Source of the DNA: Thauera sp. 28
Lineage (GTDB): Bacteria; Pseudomonadota; Gammaproteobacteria; Burkholderiales; Rhodocyclaceae
Reading direction: 5' to 3'
DNA: 64,000 nt
Assembly: GCF_000310145.2 (NCBI RefSeq)
Contig: NZ_AMXA01000004.1
Location: 161,574 to 225,573 of the forward strand
The position numbers and the translations under genes are program-made. The stretch's first letter is position 1; each line of letters begins with the position of its first letter. The notes below the pieces were generated by a model, which was not told where the DNA came from, did not search any database, and saw nothing but the letters and a program-made list of their open reading frames with translations. Of this stretch, positions 54,915-63,868 are shown in pieces.

Positions 54915-56540
54915 TCAGCCCCCGCCCAGGCGCAGGTTGTTCAGGCTCACCACGGTGTTCAGGTTGCGGTCGACCGTGTTGATGCGCTCGGTGATGGTGG
55001 CGCGGCTCTGGTCGAAGCCGGCGAGGTCGGCGCGAAAACGGCCGATATCGTTTGAGAACTGTCCGTATTGTGCGTCGAAGGCGTTGAGCCGGCTATCGAA
55101 AAGGGTGTAGCGGCTGTCGAAGTCGGCGTAGCGTGCATCGATGGCGAGGCGGTCCTGATGCACGCCTGCGGCAAGCGCCTGCATCTGCTGCATCTGCTGG
55201 TTCACCGTGGCCGCCTTGCCGTCGATCTCCACGGCCAGCGCGCTCAGGTGTTCGAACTGCGTGAGCGTGTCCTGCGCGACCGCATCGATGCGGGCGTCGA
55301 GGGCGTTGCGTGCCGTGTCGGCGAAGGTGAAGCTGCCAAGCGAGCGCGCCGTGACGCCGCTCGCGGCAACGCCGAGCTGGCGCACCACATCGTCGCGTAC
55401 CGCAGGGGCCAGCGCGTCCACCCCGCTGCCGAGGAAGCGGTCGACCGTCTGCGTCAGCTGCTGACGACCCAGCCATTCCGCGGTACGCCCAGCCTTGCCG
55501 GCGAGGAAGGACTGGCCAAGGTTGAGCAGCCGCCCCAGTGCCTGGCCGTCAGCCTCGGGCGTGTTCGCGGTATCGGCGAGGGCACGTCCCAATGCGTCGC
55601 CGTCGGCCACCACCTCGGCCATGAAGCTCAGCCAGGGGCCGACCCAGTTGACCCAGGTCAGCGTGCGTACGCCGCGCGCCAGGCTGGTGCCGCTGTCCTC
55701 GTCGGCGAGCACGTCGGCCTGCACCAAGGCGCTGTCTGCCGGCCAGGCCAGACGCCAGCGGCCGGGATTGACGCTGTCGAGCATGGCGTGGCGGTGGTCG
55801 CGCACGTAGAGGTCGATTGCGCTGCGCAAGCTGTAGCTGCGGTCGCGCAGGTATTCCTCGGCGATCGCACGCAGTGCCGGCGCCAGGGTGAGCGGGTGCG
55901 GCGCGTGCACATCGAGGCGCGCGAGTGCATGCTCGAGCGCCGCCTGCTGGTTCTCGGACAGGGGCTCGGTGGGCGGGGTGAGCAACTCGAGTTCGGCCGT
56001 GCCGTCAGCGCCGCTGAGCACGGTCACCGCCTGGCCTTCGATACGGCGGAAGCCGTACATGTACACAAGATGACCTCTACCACTCTGCACCACCACCGGC
56101 ACGCCGGCGCGCGGCGTGCCGCCGAGGTCGCACACGCGCACCCGCAGCGTACGCGGCTGGCCCAGCCATGCCGCCTGCGGCAGCACCTCGATGCTGACGC
56201 CGAGCCCGGTTTCGGCTTGGGGGGCGAGTGGGTCGCCGCCGTAGAACAGCGCCACCCAGCGCACCGGGTCGAGCCCGAGCGCGGCGACGCAGATCTCAGT
56301 GAAGCGTTCAGGCCCGATCAGGCGGATTGCGCGCACCTGCAGGATGTCGGTGAAACGGCCGCCGAGCGCCGCGCGCGCGTCGAGCAGGCGCTGGCCCAAG
56401 CGCACGCCGATGTCGGGCTCGCCCGGAAACTCGATGTCGCGGTCGAGCTGGGCAGGGCTCGTTGCCCGGTTCAGAAAGTCGAGCACCTGCGCCGCCTGCG
56501 CGGCAGACAGATCGCTCGGTTGCAGATGGACGATCGGCAT
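54915..56540 (-). CDS. Tail-fibre-like protein with HhH-like, Ig-like and coiled-coil parts
   Basis: 541 residues. Residues about 10-90 are helical with a helix-hairpin-helix-like stretch (QVRAIRLIGPERFTEI). Residues about 115-200 look like an Ig-like beta-sandwich (GVSIEVLPQAAWLG, TLRVRVCDLGGTPRAGVPVVV, GADGTAELELLTPP). The middle is helical. Residues about 475-525 are a strict heptad series with phenylalanine at every seventh position (ADF, DSRYTLF, DSRLNAF, DAQYGQF, SNDIGRF, RADLAGF), fit for a parallel coiled coil. The architecture suits a trimeric fibre or connector of a contractile injection system. No signal peptide. Confidence 0.6.
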   Translation of the reverse strand: MPIVHLQPSDLSAAQAAQVLDFLNRATSPAQLDRDIEFPGEPDIGVRLGQRLLDARAALGGRFTDILQVRAIRLIGPERFTEICVAALGLDPVRWVALFYGGDPLAPQAETGLGVSIEVLPQAAWLGQPRTLRVRVCDLGGTPRAGVPVVVQSGRGHLVYMYGFRRIEGQAVTVLSGADGTAELELLTPPTEPLSENQQAALEHALARLDVHAPHPLTLAPALRAIAEEYLRDRSYSLRSAIDLYVRDHRHAMLDSVNPGRWRLAWPADSALVQADVLADEDSGTSLARGVRTLTWVNWVGPWLSFMAEVVADGDALGRALADTANTPEADGQALGRLLNLGQSFLAGKAGRTAEWLGRQQLTQTVDRFLGSGVDALAPAVRDDVVRQLGVAASGVTARSLGSFTFADTARNALDARIDAVAQDTLTQFEHLSALAVEIDGKAATVNQQMQQMQALAAGVHQDRLAIDARYADFDSRYTLFDSRLNAFDAQYGQFSNDIGRFRADLAGFDQSRATITERINTVDRNLNTVVSLNNLRLGGG

Positions 56541-56578
56541 GGCCTTGGCGTCGGTTCGTGGTGGCGGGCCCTTCGCCT

Positions 56579-58057
56579 TCAGCGGATCCTGCTCGCCAGG
56601 CCGCTGAGCGAGGCGTTGATTGCGTTCAGGCGCGACCCAAGGTCGGCTACCTGGACGACGTCGATCTTGTTGATGCCGTCGCCGAGCGAGCGCAGTCCGG
56701 CGCTGATCTCCTTGCCGGTCTGTTCCGCGGCCTTGACGCGGTTCTCCAGCACGGTGACCGCCTGCTTGGCAGTGGCGGCATCCAGTGCCGTGTCCTGCGC
56801 CGCCTTCGCGGTCTGGCTGACCTGCTGGGTGACGCTGGCCTGGCGGGCGTAGCCAGCGGCCACGCCGGTGTCGGCGAAGCCCGTCGCGAACTGCATCTGC
56901 AGTGCGCCTTGCATCATCGCCTTGCCGTGCTGCATCAGCGTGTCGTTGCCCGGGTTGATGACATTGGCCGCCTTCTCCAGGGCCTTCATGTCGCGGATGC
57001 GGCCGAGCACGCCGGCATCGGTCGCACGCTTGTCGAGTTCGCTGACCATGCGGTGCACAAGGTCCGGTACGCGGATGTGGACGTCGAGCAGTCGCGACCA
57101 GTCGGGCAGCACCGGATCCACCCAGTCGATGTGGCCGAAGGACCAGTTCGGGATCCATTCGCGGAAATTGACCTGAATGGTGGCGACGCCGCGTGTCGGG
57201 TCAGGCGAGGTGGCGACGGCATCGGGCTTGGCGAAGGCCATCACGGTAGCGCGGTAGTGGCGCCATTCGCCCGGGTTGAGGCTGATGCCGCCGATGATGC
57301 GCCCTCCGGTGTACTGGTCGATGTAGGCATCGGCAAAGCCGCGCACGCTGCGGTTGCCTTCGTACATCGTGCTGATCGAGCGGAAGGCCATCTGCGCTTC
57401 CGGGTCCTGCGGCGAGGCGGCCTCCTGCAGCACCCGCATCACGGTCTTGCCGCTGTTGCCGGCCTGGGCCTGGAGCACGCCGGCAAAGGCCGCTTCGGTG
57501 CTGGCAGTGATGCCCTTGGTGAAGTGCGAGCGCAATTGCACCCGCACCTGGCCGGCGTTGTTGAACTGCACCGCGAGCGCGTTTTCCTCGGCGTTCTCGC
57601 GCACGATGAAGCCGGGTACGGCGCGCAGCCGGCCCCAGGTGGTGACGATGTCGAGCCAGGGCCGTGGCTCCGGCAGCGGGCCGCCATCGAGCGCGGTGGC
57701 GGTGAACACCAGTTCGGCGACCTGGCCGACGAGGTAGTGTTCGTTCGTCGTGCTCACCCTGAGCAGGTAGTTCTCGCGCAGCGGGGCGGTCTCGGCATCG
57801 ATGCGTGCGACCACTTCGTCCAGGCCTTCGAGCGGCGCGACGCGCGCTGCGAGCTCGGCGATCGCGGCCTGCACCTCCGTTGCCAGTGCAGCGACGTCGG
57901 CCTGCACGTCCTGCAGCCCGGTGTCGAGGGCCTCGATCTGCGCGCCATAGGCGCCGAGCACGCTGACGAGCGCATTCCAGTCTTCGGCCCGGATCAGGTG
58001 GCCCGCCGCCTTGCCGCCAAGCCCGTCGACGATTGCCTTGGCTTGTTCCAGGGTCAT
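56579..58057 (-). CDS. Coiled-coil and Ig-like tail-associated protein
   Basis: 492 residues, not recognised as a named family. The N-terminus (about 30-95) is a coiled coil (ALDTGLQDVQADVAALATEVQ, AAIAELAARVAPLEGL). An Ig-like part follows (about 98-185: YLLRVSTTNEHYLVGQVAELVFTA, VQFNNAGQVRVQLRSHF), then a helical domain and a second coiled coil near the end (AKQAVTVLENRVKAAEQTGKEI). The Ig-plus-coil plan resembles the protein coded next to it. Its ATG overlaps the stop of the tail protein I gene by four bases (ATGA), tying it to the injection-system operon. A fibre or adaptor role is inference. Confidence 0.6.
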   Translation of the reverse strand: MTLEQAKAIVDGLGGKAAGHLIRAEDWNALVSVLGAYGAQIEALDTGLQDVQADVAALATEVQAAIAELAARVAPLEGLDEVVARIDAETAPLRENYLLRVSTTNEHYLVGQVAELVFTATALDGGPLPEPRPWLDIVTTWGRLRAVPGFIVRENAEENALAVQFNNAGQVRVQLRSHFTKGITASTEAAFAGVLQAQAGNSGKTVMRVLQEAASPQDPEAQMAFRSISTMYEGNRSVRGFADAYIDQYTGGRIIGGISLNPGEWRHYRATVMAFAKPDAVATSPDPTRGVATIQVNFREWIPNWSFGHIDWVDPVLPDWSRLLDVHIRVPDLVHRMVSELDKRATDAGVLGRIRDMKALEKAANVINPGNDTLMQHGKAMMQGALQMQFATGFADTGVAAGYARQASVTQQVSQTAKAAQDTALDAATAKQAVTVLENRVKAAEQTGKEISAGLRSLGDGINKIDVVQVADLGSRLNAINASLSGLASRIR

Positions 58058-60537
58058 GATGTGCTCTCCTTGACGATTCTGCCTTCGACCATCAGTTGCA
58101 GCGGCACCCCGGCCGGGCGGGCGCGCTCGACCAGCTTCCACACCCGCTCGATGAGCGCCGGGTCGGCGGCGGCGTCGGGCTCGGGCAGGCACAGTCGGAT
58201 GCGGATGCCCACCGCCGGGCCGTCCGGCAGCAGCGCCCACAGCCGTGCCGAGGGCGGGTAAGTGAAGGCGAGGTGGTCGAATTGCCCTTCGCCCTCGGGG
58301 TCGGCGACGAAGGTTGGTGCGCTGCGAAAATGCCCCGGCAGCACAGCCTTGCGTGCCGGCGCGGGAAACAACTGGCCCTCGGTCGACCACCATGGGCTGT
58401 CTCCTGCGGGGGGCGCGGCGGCGGTGGCTAGTTGGAGGTAGCGCCAGCGCTCGTCGCTGCGGCCGCTGGGCGGCGGCAGCAGGGGCGCGACGCCATCGAC
58501 CACGCGCAGTTCGTCCGCCTTGATGCGCAGGCGCAGTTCGGCCGGCGGCACCTCCGCATGTGCGCTGAAGCTGCCCGCGGCGGCATCCCACTGGCCGAGT
58601 TCGGCACGCACGCCCGGGGTGAACAGCACGGCGGAGATGTTCGCGTCGGCCCCGGCGCCCACGGCTGCGTTGCGGCGGTCAGCCAGCCCGGGGTCGGCGA
58701 AGCGCCGCTGCACGGCGTCCCAGCGCAGCCAGCGCGCCTGGTCGCGGTCGTAGCGCCAGTGGCCGCGCGGCATGCTGGTGAAGTCGCTCGGGTAGGCCGT
58801 GTCTGCTCGCCCCTCCGCCAGCCAGGTGCCGGCTTCGGTATCGTGGCGTGCGAGGTCGCGTCCGTCGTAGCGGAACAGGCCGTTGTCGGCGGCGATCCAC
58901 AGCATGCCGCGTTCGTCCACCACCAGGCTGCGCACCGCGCCGATCAGCTCGGGGAAGGCCTCCAGCCGCGTCCCTTCGCCGTCGGCGACATGCCAGCGCG
59001 CCAGGCCCTCGGCGCCGCCCAGCCACAGGCTGCCGTCGGCTGTCGCCGCCAGTATGTCGAGCGGCGGCAAGGGGCTGTGCAGGCCGGCGGCTGCGGCAGG
59101 CTCGGCCTGCCAGTCGGGCAGGTGCTCGGAGACTGCTACGCCTTCGTAGCGCCAGCACCGTCCCTGGCGGAACATGAAGAGCGCGTCGGCGGTGGCGACC
59201 AGCTCGCGGTCGTGGTCGATGAGGAAGGTGTGGATGTCGAGACCGACATGGCGGCGTTCGATCGCCGGGTGCTCTCCGGGCTGTTCCAGATCGAGCACGC
59301 TCAGACCGTCCGCGCCGCCGGCGTAAAGCGTCGATCCATGCGTGGCCAGCGCGCGCACGGCGCCGTCGATGCCGTCGACGGCCTGCCAGCGCAGGCCGCC
59401 GGCTTGCGGCCACAGCCGACAGCGGAACAGGCCGGCATCGGTGCCCAGCCAGGCCGAGTCGCCGGCGCAGCACAGGGCAAGGTAGGGGCCGTCGGGTGCG
59501 TCGGCCTCGATCGCCGTGAAGCTGCTGCCGTTGAAGCGTTGTACGCGCCAGGTCTGTTGCGTGCGCTGGCGCGCCCACAGGCTGCCGTCAGGGGCGGCCG
59601 AGAGGCTGAGGATGCGCCCTGCGGGCAGGCTGGCGGCCTGTTGCCAGGGGCCGTTGGCCGAGGGGTCGCGGCCGGCGTTGGCGGCCGATTCCGCTGCGCT
59701 GGCGAACAGGTGGGCGTCGCGCGCCAGCCAGCCGCGCCGGGTGGGCGTCAGGCGTAGTGCCTGGTCGGGCGCCAGTGTGCCCGTCCATGCCAGGCCGATG
59801 CCGACCGGGTGGGTGCCGGGGGTGTAGCGCTCGATCATCGGCGTTGCCGTGGCGGCGCAGGGCGGGTCGGCGGCAATGCCGGCGAGGACGAAGCCGGGGG
59901 TCGTCGGGGCGTCGAGCCGCCAGCGTGCGAGCGGGGCGATGCGGTCGCCTTGCTGAACCGTGGGCGGAGCGGTCAGCGCGCGCACCCGGCGCAGCACGAC
60001 CACCGGTTCCTCCAGTGCGAAGCGGCTGCGCTGGCGGGCGAGCGGCGCCGCCATGTCCTCGGGCAGGGCGGCATCGACCAGGCGTTGCAGCGCATCGGGG
60101 GTGGTGAGCCCGAGCCGCCAGGCGTCGACGATGTCGGGCAGGCGCTGGCGGTATTCTTCGACGTTCTCGCGCAGGCTGGCGGGCTCCTGCCAGGGCGGCA
60201 GATCGAGCAGCGCGCCGATGCGGGCGAGGTCGCGGACCCAGGGGTAGCGCTGCAGTTCGGCGCGGTCGCGCGGCTCGCGCACGTTGGCGGCAGGCAGGCC
60301 GCGTTCCCGGCGGTCGGCCTGGTAGTGGCGCGCCCACAGTGCGGCGTCCGCGGTGTCCCACCAGTGCGCGCGCAGAACGTTCTGAAGTTCGGCAGCGGCT
60401 TCGCCCTGGGCTGCGGCCACTGCGGCCAGCCAGTCGGCGAGCAGGCCGCCCTCGTCGTGCTGCGGACGCCACAGGCTGGGCAGCAGCGCCAGCAGGCGCT
60501 CGTGCTGGCTGGCGTAGGCCGGATCGCGTGCGCTCAT
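58054..60537 (-). CDS. Phage tail protein I-like baseplate protein with inserted beta-propeller
   Basis: 827 residues. The first 165 residues look like tail protein I of contractile systems (QHERLLALLPSLWRP, RYPWVRDLARIGALLDLPPWQEP, VEEYRQRLPDIVDAWRLG). The middle, about 285-620, is a run of propeller-like blades of the Reg_prop kind (GSLWARQRTQQTW, SAWLGTDAGLFRCR, GSLWLGGAEGLARW, GMLWIAADNGLFRYDGRD). The last 80 residues return to a compact fold (LWALLPDGPAVGIRIRLC). Usual tail protein I is about 180-250 residues. The ATG at 60537 was chosen because GGAGG lies five bases upstream; an in-frame ATG at 60591 overlaps the previous gene. Confidence 0.72.
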   Translation of the reverse strand: MSARDPAYASQHERLLALLPSLWRPQHDEGGLLADWLAAVAAAQGEAAAELQNVLRAHWWDTADAALWARHYQADRRERGLPAANVREPRDRAELQRYPWVRDLARIGALLDLPPWQEPASLRENVEEYRQRLPDIVDAWRLGLTTPDALQRLVDAALPEDMAAPLARQRSRFALEEPVVVLRRVRALTAPPTVQQGDRIAPLARWRLDAPTTPGFVLAGIAADPPCAATATPMIERYTPGTHPVGIGLAWTGTLAPDQALRLTPTRRGWLARDAHLFASAAESAANAGRDPSANGPWQQAASLPAGRILSLSAAPDGSLWARQRTQQTWRVQRFNGSSFTAIEADAPDGPYLALCCAGDSAWLGTDAGLFRCRLWPQAGGLRWQAVDGIDGAVRALATHGSTLYAGGADGLSVLDLEQPGEHPAIERRHVGLDIHTFLIDHDRELVATADALFMFRQGRCWRYEGVAVSEHLPDWQAEPAAAAGLHSPLPPLDILAATADGSLWLGGAEGLARWHVADGEGTRLEAFPELIGAVRSLVVDERGMLWIAADNGLFRYDGRDLARHDTEAGTWLAEGRADTAYPSDFTSMPRGHWRYDRDQARWLRWDAVQRRFADPGLADRRNAAVGAGADANISAVLFTPGVRAELGQWDAAAGSFSAHAEVPPAELRLRIKADELRVVDGVAPLLPPPSGRSDERWRYLQLATAAAPPAGDSPWWSTEGQLFPAPARKAVLPGHFRSAPTFVADPEGEGQFDHLAFTYPPSARLWALLPDGPAVGIRIRLCLPEPDAAADPALIERVWKLVERARPAGVPLQLMVEGRIVKESTS

Positions 60538-60580
60538 GCGGGCCTCCGAGGGTGGGTGGCGTGGCGTGCCGGGGGCGTCC

Positions 60581-62332
60581 TCATGGCGCATCCTTCGGCT
60601 TCACTTCGACCACGATGCCGGCGAGTGACAGGCGTTCGCCGGTGGCGAGTGCGAAGCCCGGGGCAGTGGGGCCGTCCAGCACCTGGCTGAGTGCGTTGGG
60701 GCGGGTGAGCACCCAGTGCACCGTGTAGGGGGCGACGTCGGCTGCGCTGGCACCCGCCGTGCCGGCGAGCTGCTGGGCCAGTGTGGCGCTGCTCCAGCCC
60801 GCATGCGGGAGCGGCAGGAGGCGGCTGAGCCGGCTCCAGTCGAGCACGCGCTTGGCATCGTCGCTGGCGTTGCCGGCTGCGGCGAGCTCGTTGAGCGCGG
60901 CGATGGCGGCCTCGGTGGCGCTGCTCAGCCTGGCCTGGTCGGGGATCGCGGCGCTGCGCGGGTAGCGCAGCACCAGGCGCAGGGCGGTGGCGAGCGCCGG
61001 GTCGACGATGCGTACTTCGCCCAGTTCGGTCGATAGCGAGGCCAGGTTCAATACCCCTTGCGCGCTGTCGAGCACGTCGGCGCCGTCCGCGTGGGCGGCC
61101 GTGATGCGCACGTCGTCGACGCCGTCGACGCCGATCGCAAGCCCGACCAGGCGCGTCAGGCTGCCGTCGCTGGCCAGCGGCAGGTGGGCGAAGTAGTCGG
61201 CGTAGCGCTTGCGGATGCTGTCCTGGACCGCGCGCAACTCGGTGTCGAGCAGGCCCGGGGCGGTGGTGAGACGCAGGTCGAGCGTGATCTTGGCCGGCGG
61301 GCTGCCGTCATGGATGTGCACCTGCACGCCGGCCGGGCGCGCGCTGCGCACGGCCTTGTCCAGGCGGGCGCGGTGGTCGGGGTCGAGCACGCCCTGCAAC
61401 TGGATATCGACGCGGCCGGGCGAGGGTTCGAGGATCTCGGCGCGCAGGCCTTCGGCGGCCACCGCGGCTTCCAGCGCGCTGCGTGTGCCGCGTGCCGAGC
61501 CGGCAAGAAAGCGGCGCGCGCGGCTGCGCAGTTCGTCGTCGTTCTCGTCGCGCTCCTGGCGTGCGGTGGCGGCCGGATTGGTGACCGCCTCGACGCCGGC
61601 GATCGGGCGCACCATCAGCACCAGGCTGTCGGCACCAAGGGCGTCGTTGGCGGCGACGAGGTCGCGTGCGGCGACCTTGGCCGCGGCCTGGCCGTCGACC
61701 AGGGTGAGGTCGGCGGTGGTCTCGTACTCGATTGCACCGTCAGCGGTGGCCACCCGGGTGCCGGCGGGGATGGTGATCTCGCCCGCGGTGTTGCGTGCGC
61801 GGGTAAAGCGCAGTTCGCCGCTGTTGCGCCCTGCGCGTACGCGGCGGATGCCGAGCAGGCCCACGACGTGGTCGAGCGCTCCGCCGCTGGCGGTGTCGAG
61901 AAAACCCGCACGGTAGACCGTTTCCATCTGTGCATACAGGCCGGCAGTCTCGAGCGCGACGGCTTCCATCAGCGTGCGCACGACCGAGCCGGGATAGAGA
62001 TCGTTGACGCGCATTTCGCGCTGGCGCGGCAGGTAATGCACCTCGAAGGCCGTACCCTCGTCGGGGCGGGCACCACCTGGCCGCCATTCGAGTTCGGCGC
62101 CGTCGGCCGACAGGGCGTAGTCGGCATCGGCGGCGAAGCGGTAGGTCTCGCCGTTGTGCGCGCCCCACACCGCGGTGATGCGGTCGACTGGCGGGCGTTC
62201 CAGTGCATGGCGGTAGGGTTCGCGCGCGGCCTTGGCCGGCGGATAGGGGTGGGCCTCGCCGCTCACGCCGCCCAGCAGGCGGTTGAGTAGGCTTTCGGCC
62301 ACTTCGGGATAGGTTTTGCGGCGGAAAGACAT
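60581..62332 (-). CDS. Baseplate J-like protein
   Basis: 583 residues of the putative baseplate assembly protein (gpJ-like) family. The N-terminal TYPEVAESLLNRLLGG, the RMEAVALETAGLYAQM-type helix (TLMEAVALETAGLYAQME), the core GFLDTASGGALDHVVGLLGIRRV and the segment AGEITIPAGTRVAT are family hallmarks, followed by NDDELRSRARRFL. Baseplate J proteins form the wedges that hold the spike and trigger sheath contraction. The start at 62332 has TGAGGA just upstream; it begins 7 bp after the gp25-like gene. Confidence 0.85.
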   Translation of the reverse strand: MSFRRKTYPEVAESLLNRLLGGVSGEAHPYPPAKAAREPYRHALERPPVDRITAVWGAHNGETYRFAADADYALSADGAELEWRPGGARPDEGTAFEVHYLPRQREMRVNDLYPGSVVRTLMEAVALETAGLYAQMETVYRAGFLDTASGGALDHVVGLLGIRRVRAGRNSGELRFTRARNTAGEITIPAGTRVATADGAIEYETTADLTLVDGQAAAKVAARDLVAANDALGADSLVLMVRPIAGVEAVTNPAATARQERDENDDELRSRARRFLAGSARGTRSALEAAVAAEGLRAEILEPSPGRVDIQLQGVLDPDHRARLDKAVRSARPAGVQVHIHDGSPPAKITLDLRLTTAPGLLDTELRAVQDSIRKRYADYFAHLPLASDGSLTRLVGLAIGVDGVDDVRITAAHADGADVLDSAQGVLNLASLSTELGEVRIVDPALATALRLVLRYPRSAAIPDQARLSSATEAAIAALNELAAAGNASDDAKRVLDWSRLSRLLPLPHAGWSSATLAQQLAGTAGASAADVAPYTVHWVLTRPNALSQVLDGPTAPGFALATGERLSLAGIVVEVKPKDAP

Positions 62333-62339
62333 GGCGTCC

Positions 62340-62813
62340 TCACACGGCAAGTTCGATGGAGAAGGGGCCGATCGTCACCAGTTCGGTGGCGGCGACCGGC
62401 TTGACCCGCAGCAGCACATCGACCGTGGAGCGGCTGCCGGGCGAGGGCTCGACACGCAGCTCGGCCACCTTGTCGATACGCGGTTCGGCCTTCAGCGCCT
62501 CGAGGATGAAGAGCCGCAGCAGGTTGCGGCGCGGGCTGTCGTTCTCACGCCCGATCAGCTCGTGCACGCGCGAACCGTAGTCGGGGTGGCCGAGCGCGGC
62601 GAGTTCGCCACGCGGTGTGAGCAGGCGCAGGATGACGGCCTGGGCGAGGTTCTCCAGGCCGTCGCGGGCGACGAGGTCCCAGGCCGAGCGCGGCCGCCGA
62701 GCAGTTTCGCTGGGGCGGTACACCGGACGCAGCTCTCGATGCACCGCATGGATGGCGATATCGCACAGCAGGTGCGCAGTGGAGGGAGGGCGGAAGCTGG
62801 GCATGGCGTTCAT
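62340..62813 (-). CDS. GPW/gp25-family baseplate wedge protein
   Basis: 157 residues matching the gp25-like lysozyme-related wedge family: VARDGLENLAQAVILRLLTPRGEL, then LGHPDYGSRVHELIG, and a C-terminal strand region (KVAELRVEPSPGSRSTVDV). The family connects baseplate wedges to the sheath start in phage T4, type VI secretion and extracellular injection systems. Its ATG overlaps the stop of the PAAR gene (ATGA). A second ATG three codons later is possible. Confidence 0.88.
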   Translation of the reverse strand: MNAMPSFRPPSTAHLLCDIAIHAVHRELRPVYRPSETARRPRSAWDLVARDGLENLAQAVILRLLTPRGELAALGHPDYGSRVHELIGRENDSPRRNLLRLFILEALKAEPRIDKVAELRVEPSPGSRSTVDVLLRVKPVAATELVTIGPFSIELAV

Positions 62814-63202
62814 CCGATCAGGACCGTGCCGCTGGCGATCACGCTGCCGGCGGGCAGGTCGGCTGGGTCGTTGCAGGTCTGCGCCATGTCGCTCATGCGC
62901 GCCGCCGGTTTGCCGTTGATGTGCACCGTGGATGAGCCGGCGAGGATGGTGGCACTGTTCGACGGCGGTGTCTGGAACGGACCACCGGCCGGGATGTGGC
63001 CGGGCGTATTGGTGGCGGTCGAGTCCTTGGTGGCGGCGGCCTTGCCTTCGATGAGCACGTCGGCCGACAGGCCACCGTCGAGCGTGCCGACGAAGGGGCT
63101 GGGCAGCGGTGTCGGCACCGGGCCGCCGGGACTGGGCAGCATCACGATGTGGATGTCGGTGGCGAGGATGCGGTCGCCTTCTTTTGCGGCTGGCAGGCTC
63201 AT
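62810..63202 (-). CDS. PAAR-like spike-tip protein
   Basis: 130 residues with the repeated short strands of the PAAR fold: PAAKEGDRILATDIHIV near the start, VLIEGKAAATKDS in the middle and STVHINGKPAARMSDMAQTC, ending GSVIASGTVLIG. PAAR proteins cap the spike of contractile systems and pierce membranes; the histidine and cysteine near the tip could bind metal. No toxin domain is attached. It lies between the spike-like protein and gp25, a normal order for extracellular injection systems. Confidence 0.8.
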   Translation of the reverse strand: MSLPAAKEGDRILATDIHIVMLPSPGGPVPTPLPSPFVGTLDGGLSADVLIEGKAAATKDSTATNTPGHIPAGGPFQTPPSNSATILAGSSTVHINGKPAARMSDMAQTCNDPADLPAGSVIASGTVLIG

Positions 63203-63223
63203 CGTCGCGTCTCCCTCGTCAAC

Positions 63224-63868
63224 CTAGTTGATCTTGACCATCGCGCCCTTGAGCACGAGGTTTCCGCCAGCCTCCAGCGTGGCGTCGCCGTCCGCCTTGA
63301 GGCGTAGCCTGCCCGCGGCGGAGACATCGAGATTGCCCGGGGTGTCGATCTGGACGCCGCCGCCACCGTCGATGCTGATCGTGGTGTCGGCGACCTGCAG
63401 CCGCATCACCGGGTCGTCGTCCTGGACCTCGAGCTTGAAGCGCTCGCCCATCAGGCTGACGCTGAAGCCCTGCGGCGACGACTGGCGGATCTCGACGCGC
63501 ACGCCGCCATCGCGGGCGTCGGCACCCGAGGGCAGTTGCAGCACCCAGTCGTTTTCGCTGTTGTCGGGCGGCGTGTCGGCCTCGTTGTAGAGCGTGCCGC
63601 ACACCACAGGGCGGTTGAGCGCGCCACCGACGAAGCTGAGCAGCACCAGGTCGCCGACCTCGGGCAGGCTGGCGAAGCCCTTGCGCGGGGTTGCGACCGG
63701 AACCTGGCGCAACACCAGCTCGGTGTCGCGCAGCACCACGTCGGCACTGTAGGCACCGCCCCCCGATGCGGCCGGGAATACCGCCTGCACGATGCCGATC
63801 TCTGTCTGGCGGCGGCTGGCGAGTTCGCGCCGGATCATCTGCTGGATGGTGTCGTAGAGCGTGCTCAT
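63224..63868 (-). CDS. Baseplate assembly protein V / spike-like protein
   Basis: 214 residues of the gpV/VgrG-OB type. Residues about 18-95 are the OB-fold hub (EIGIVQAVFPA, LRQVPVATPRKGFASLPEVGDLVLLSFVGG, NRPVVCGTLYNEAD). The C-terminal part is a repetitive beta-helix (MRLQVADTTISIDGGGGVQID, LDVSAAGRLRLKADGDATLEAG), which trimerises as the spike needle. Its ATG overlaps the stop of the upstream gene by four bases (ATGA). Confidence 0.85.
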   Translation of the reverse strand: MSTLYDTIQQMIRRELASRRQTEIGIVQAVFPAASGGGAYSADVVLRDTELVLRQVPVATPRKGFASLPEVGDLVLLSFVGGALNRPVVCGTLYNEADTPPDNSENDWVLQLPSGADARDGGVRVEIRQSSPQGFSVSLMGERFKLEVQDDDPVMRLQVADTTISIDGGGGVQIDTPGNLDVSAAGRLRLKADGDATLEAGGNLVLKGAMVKIN

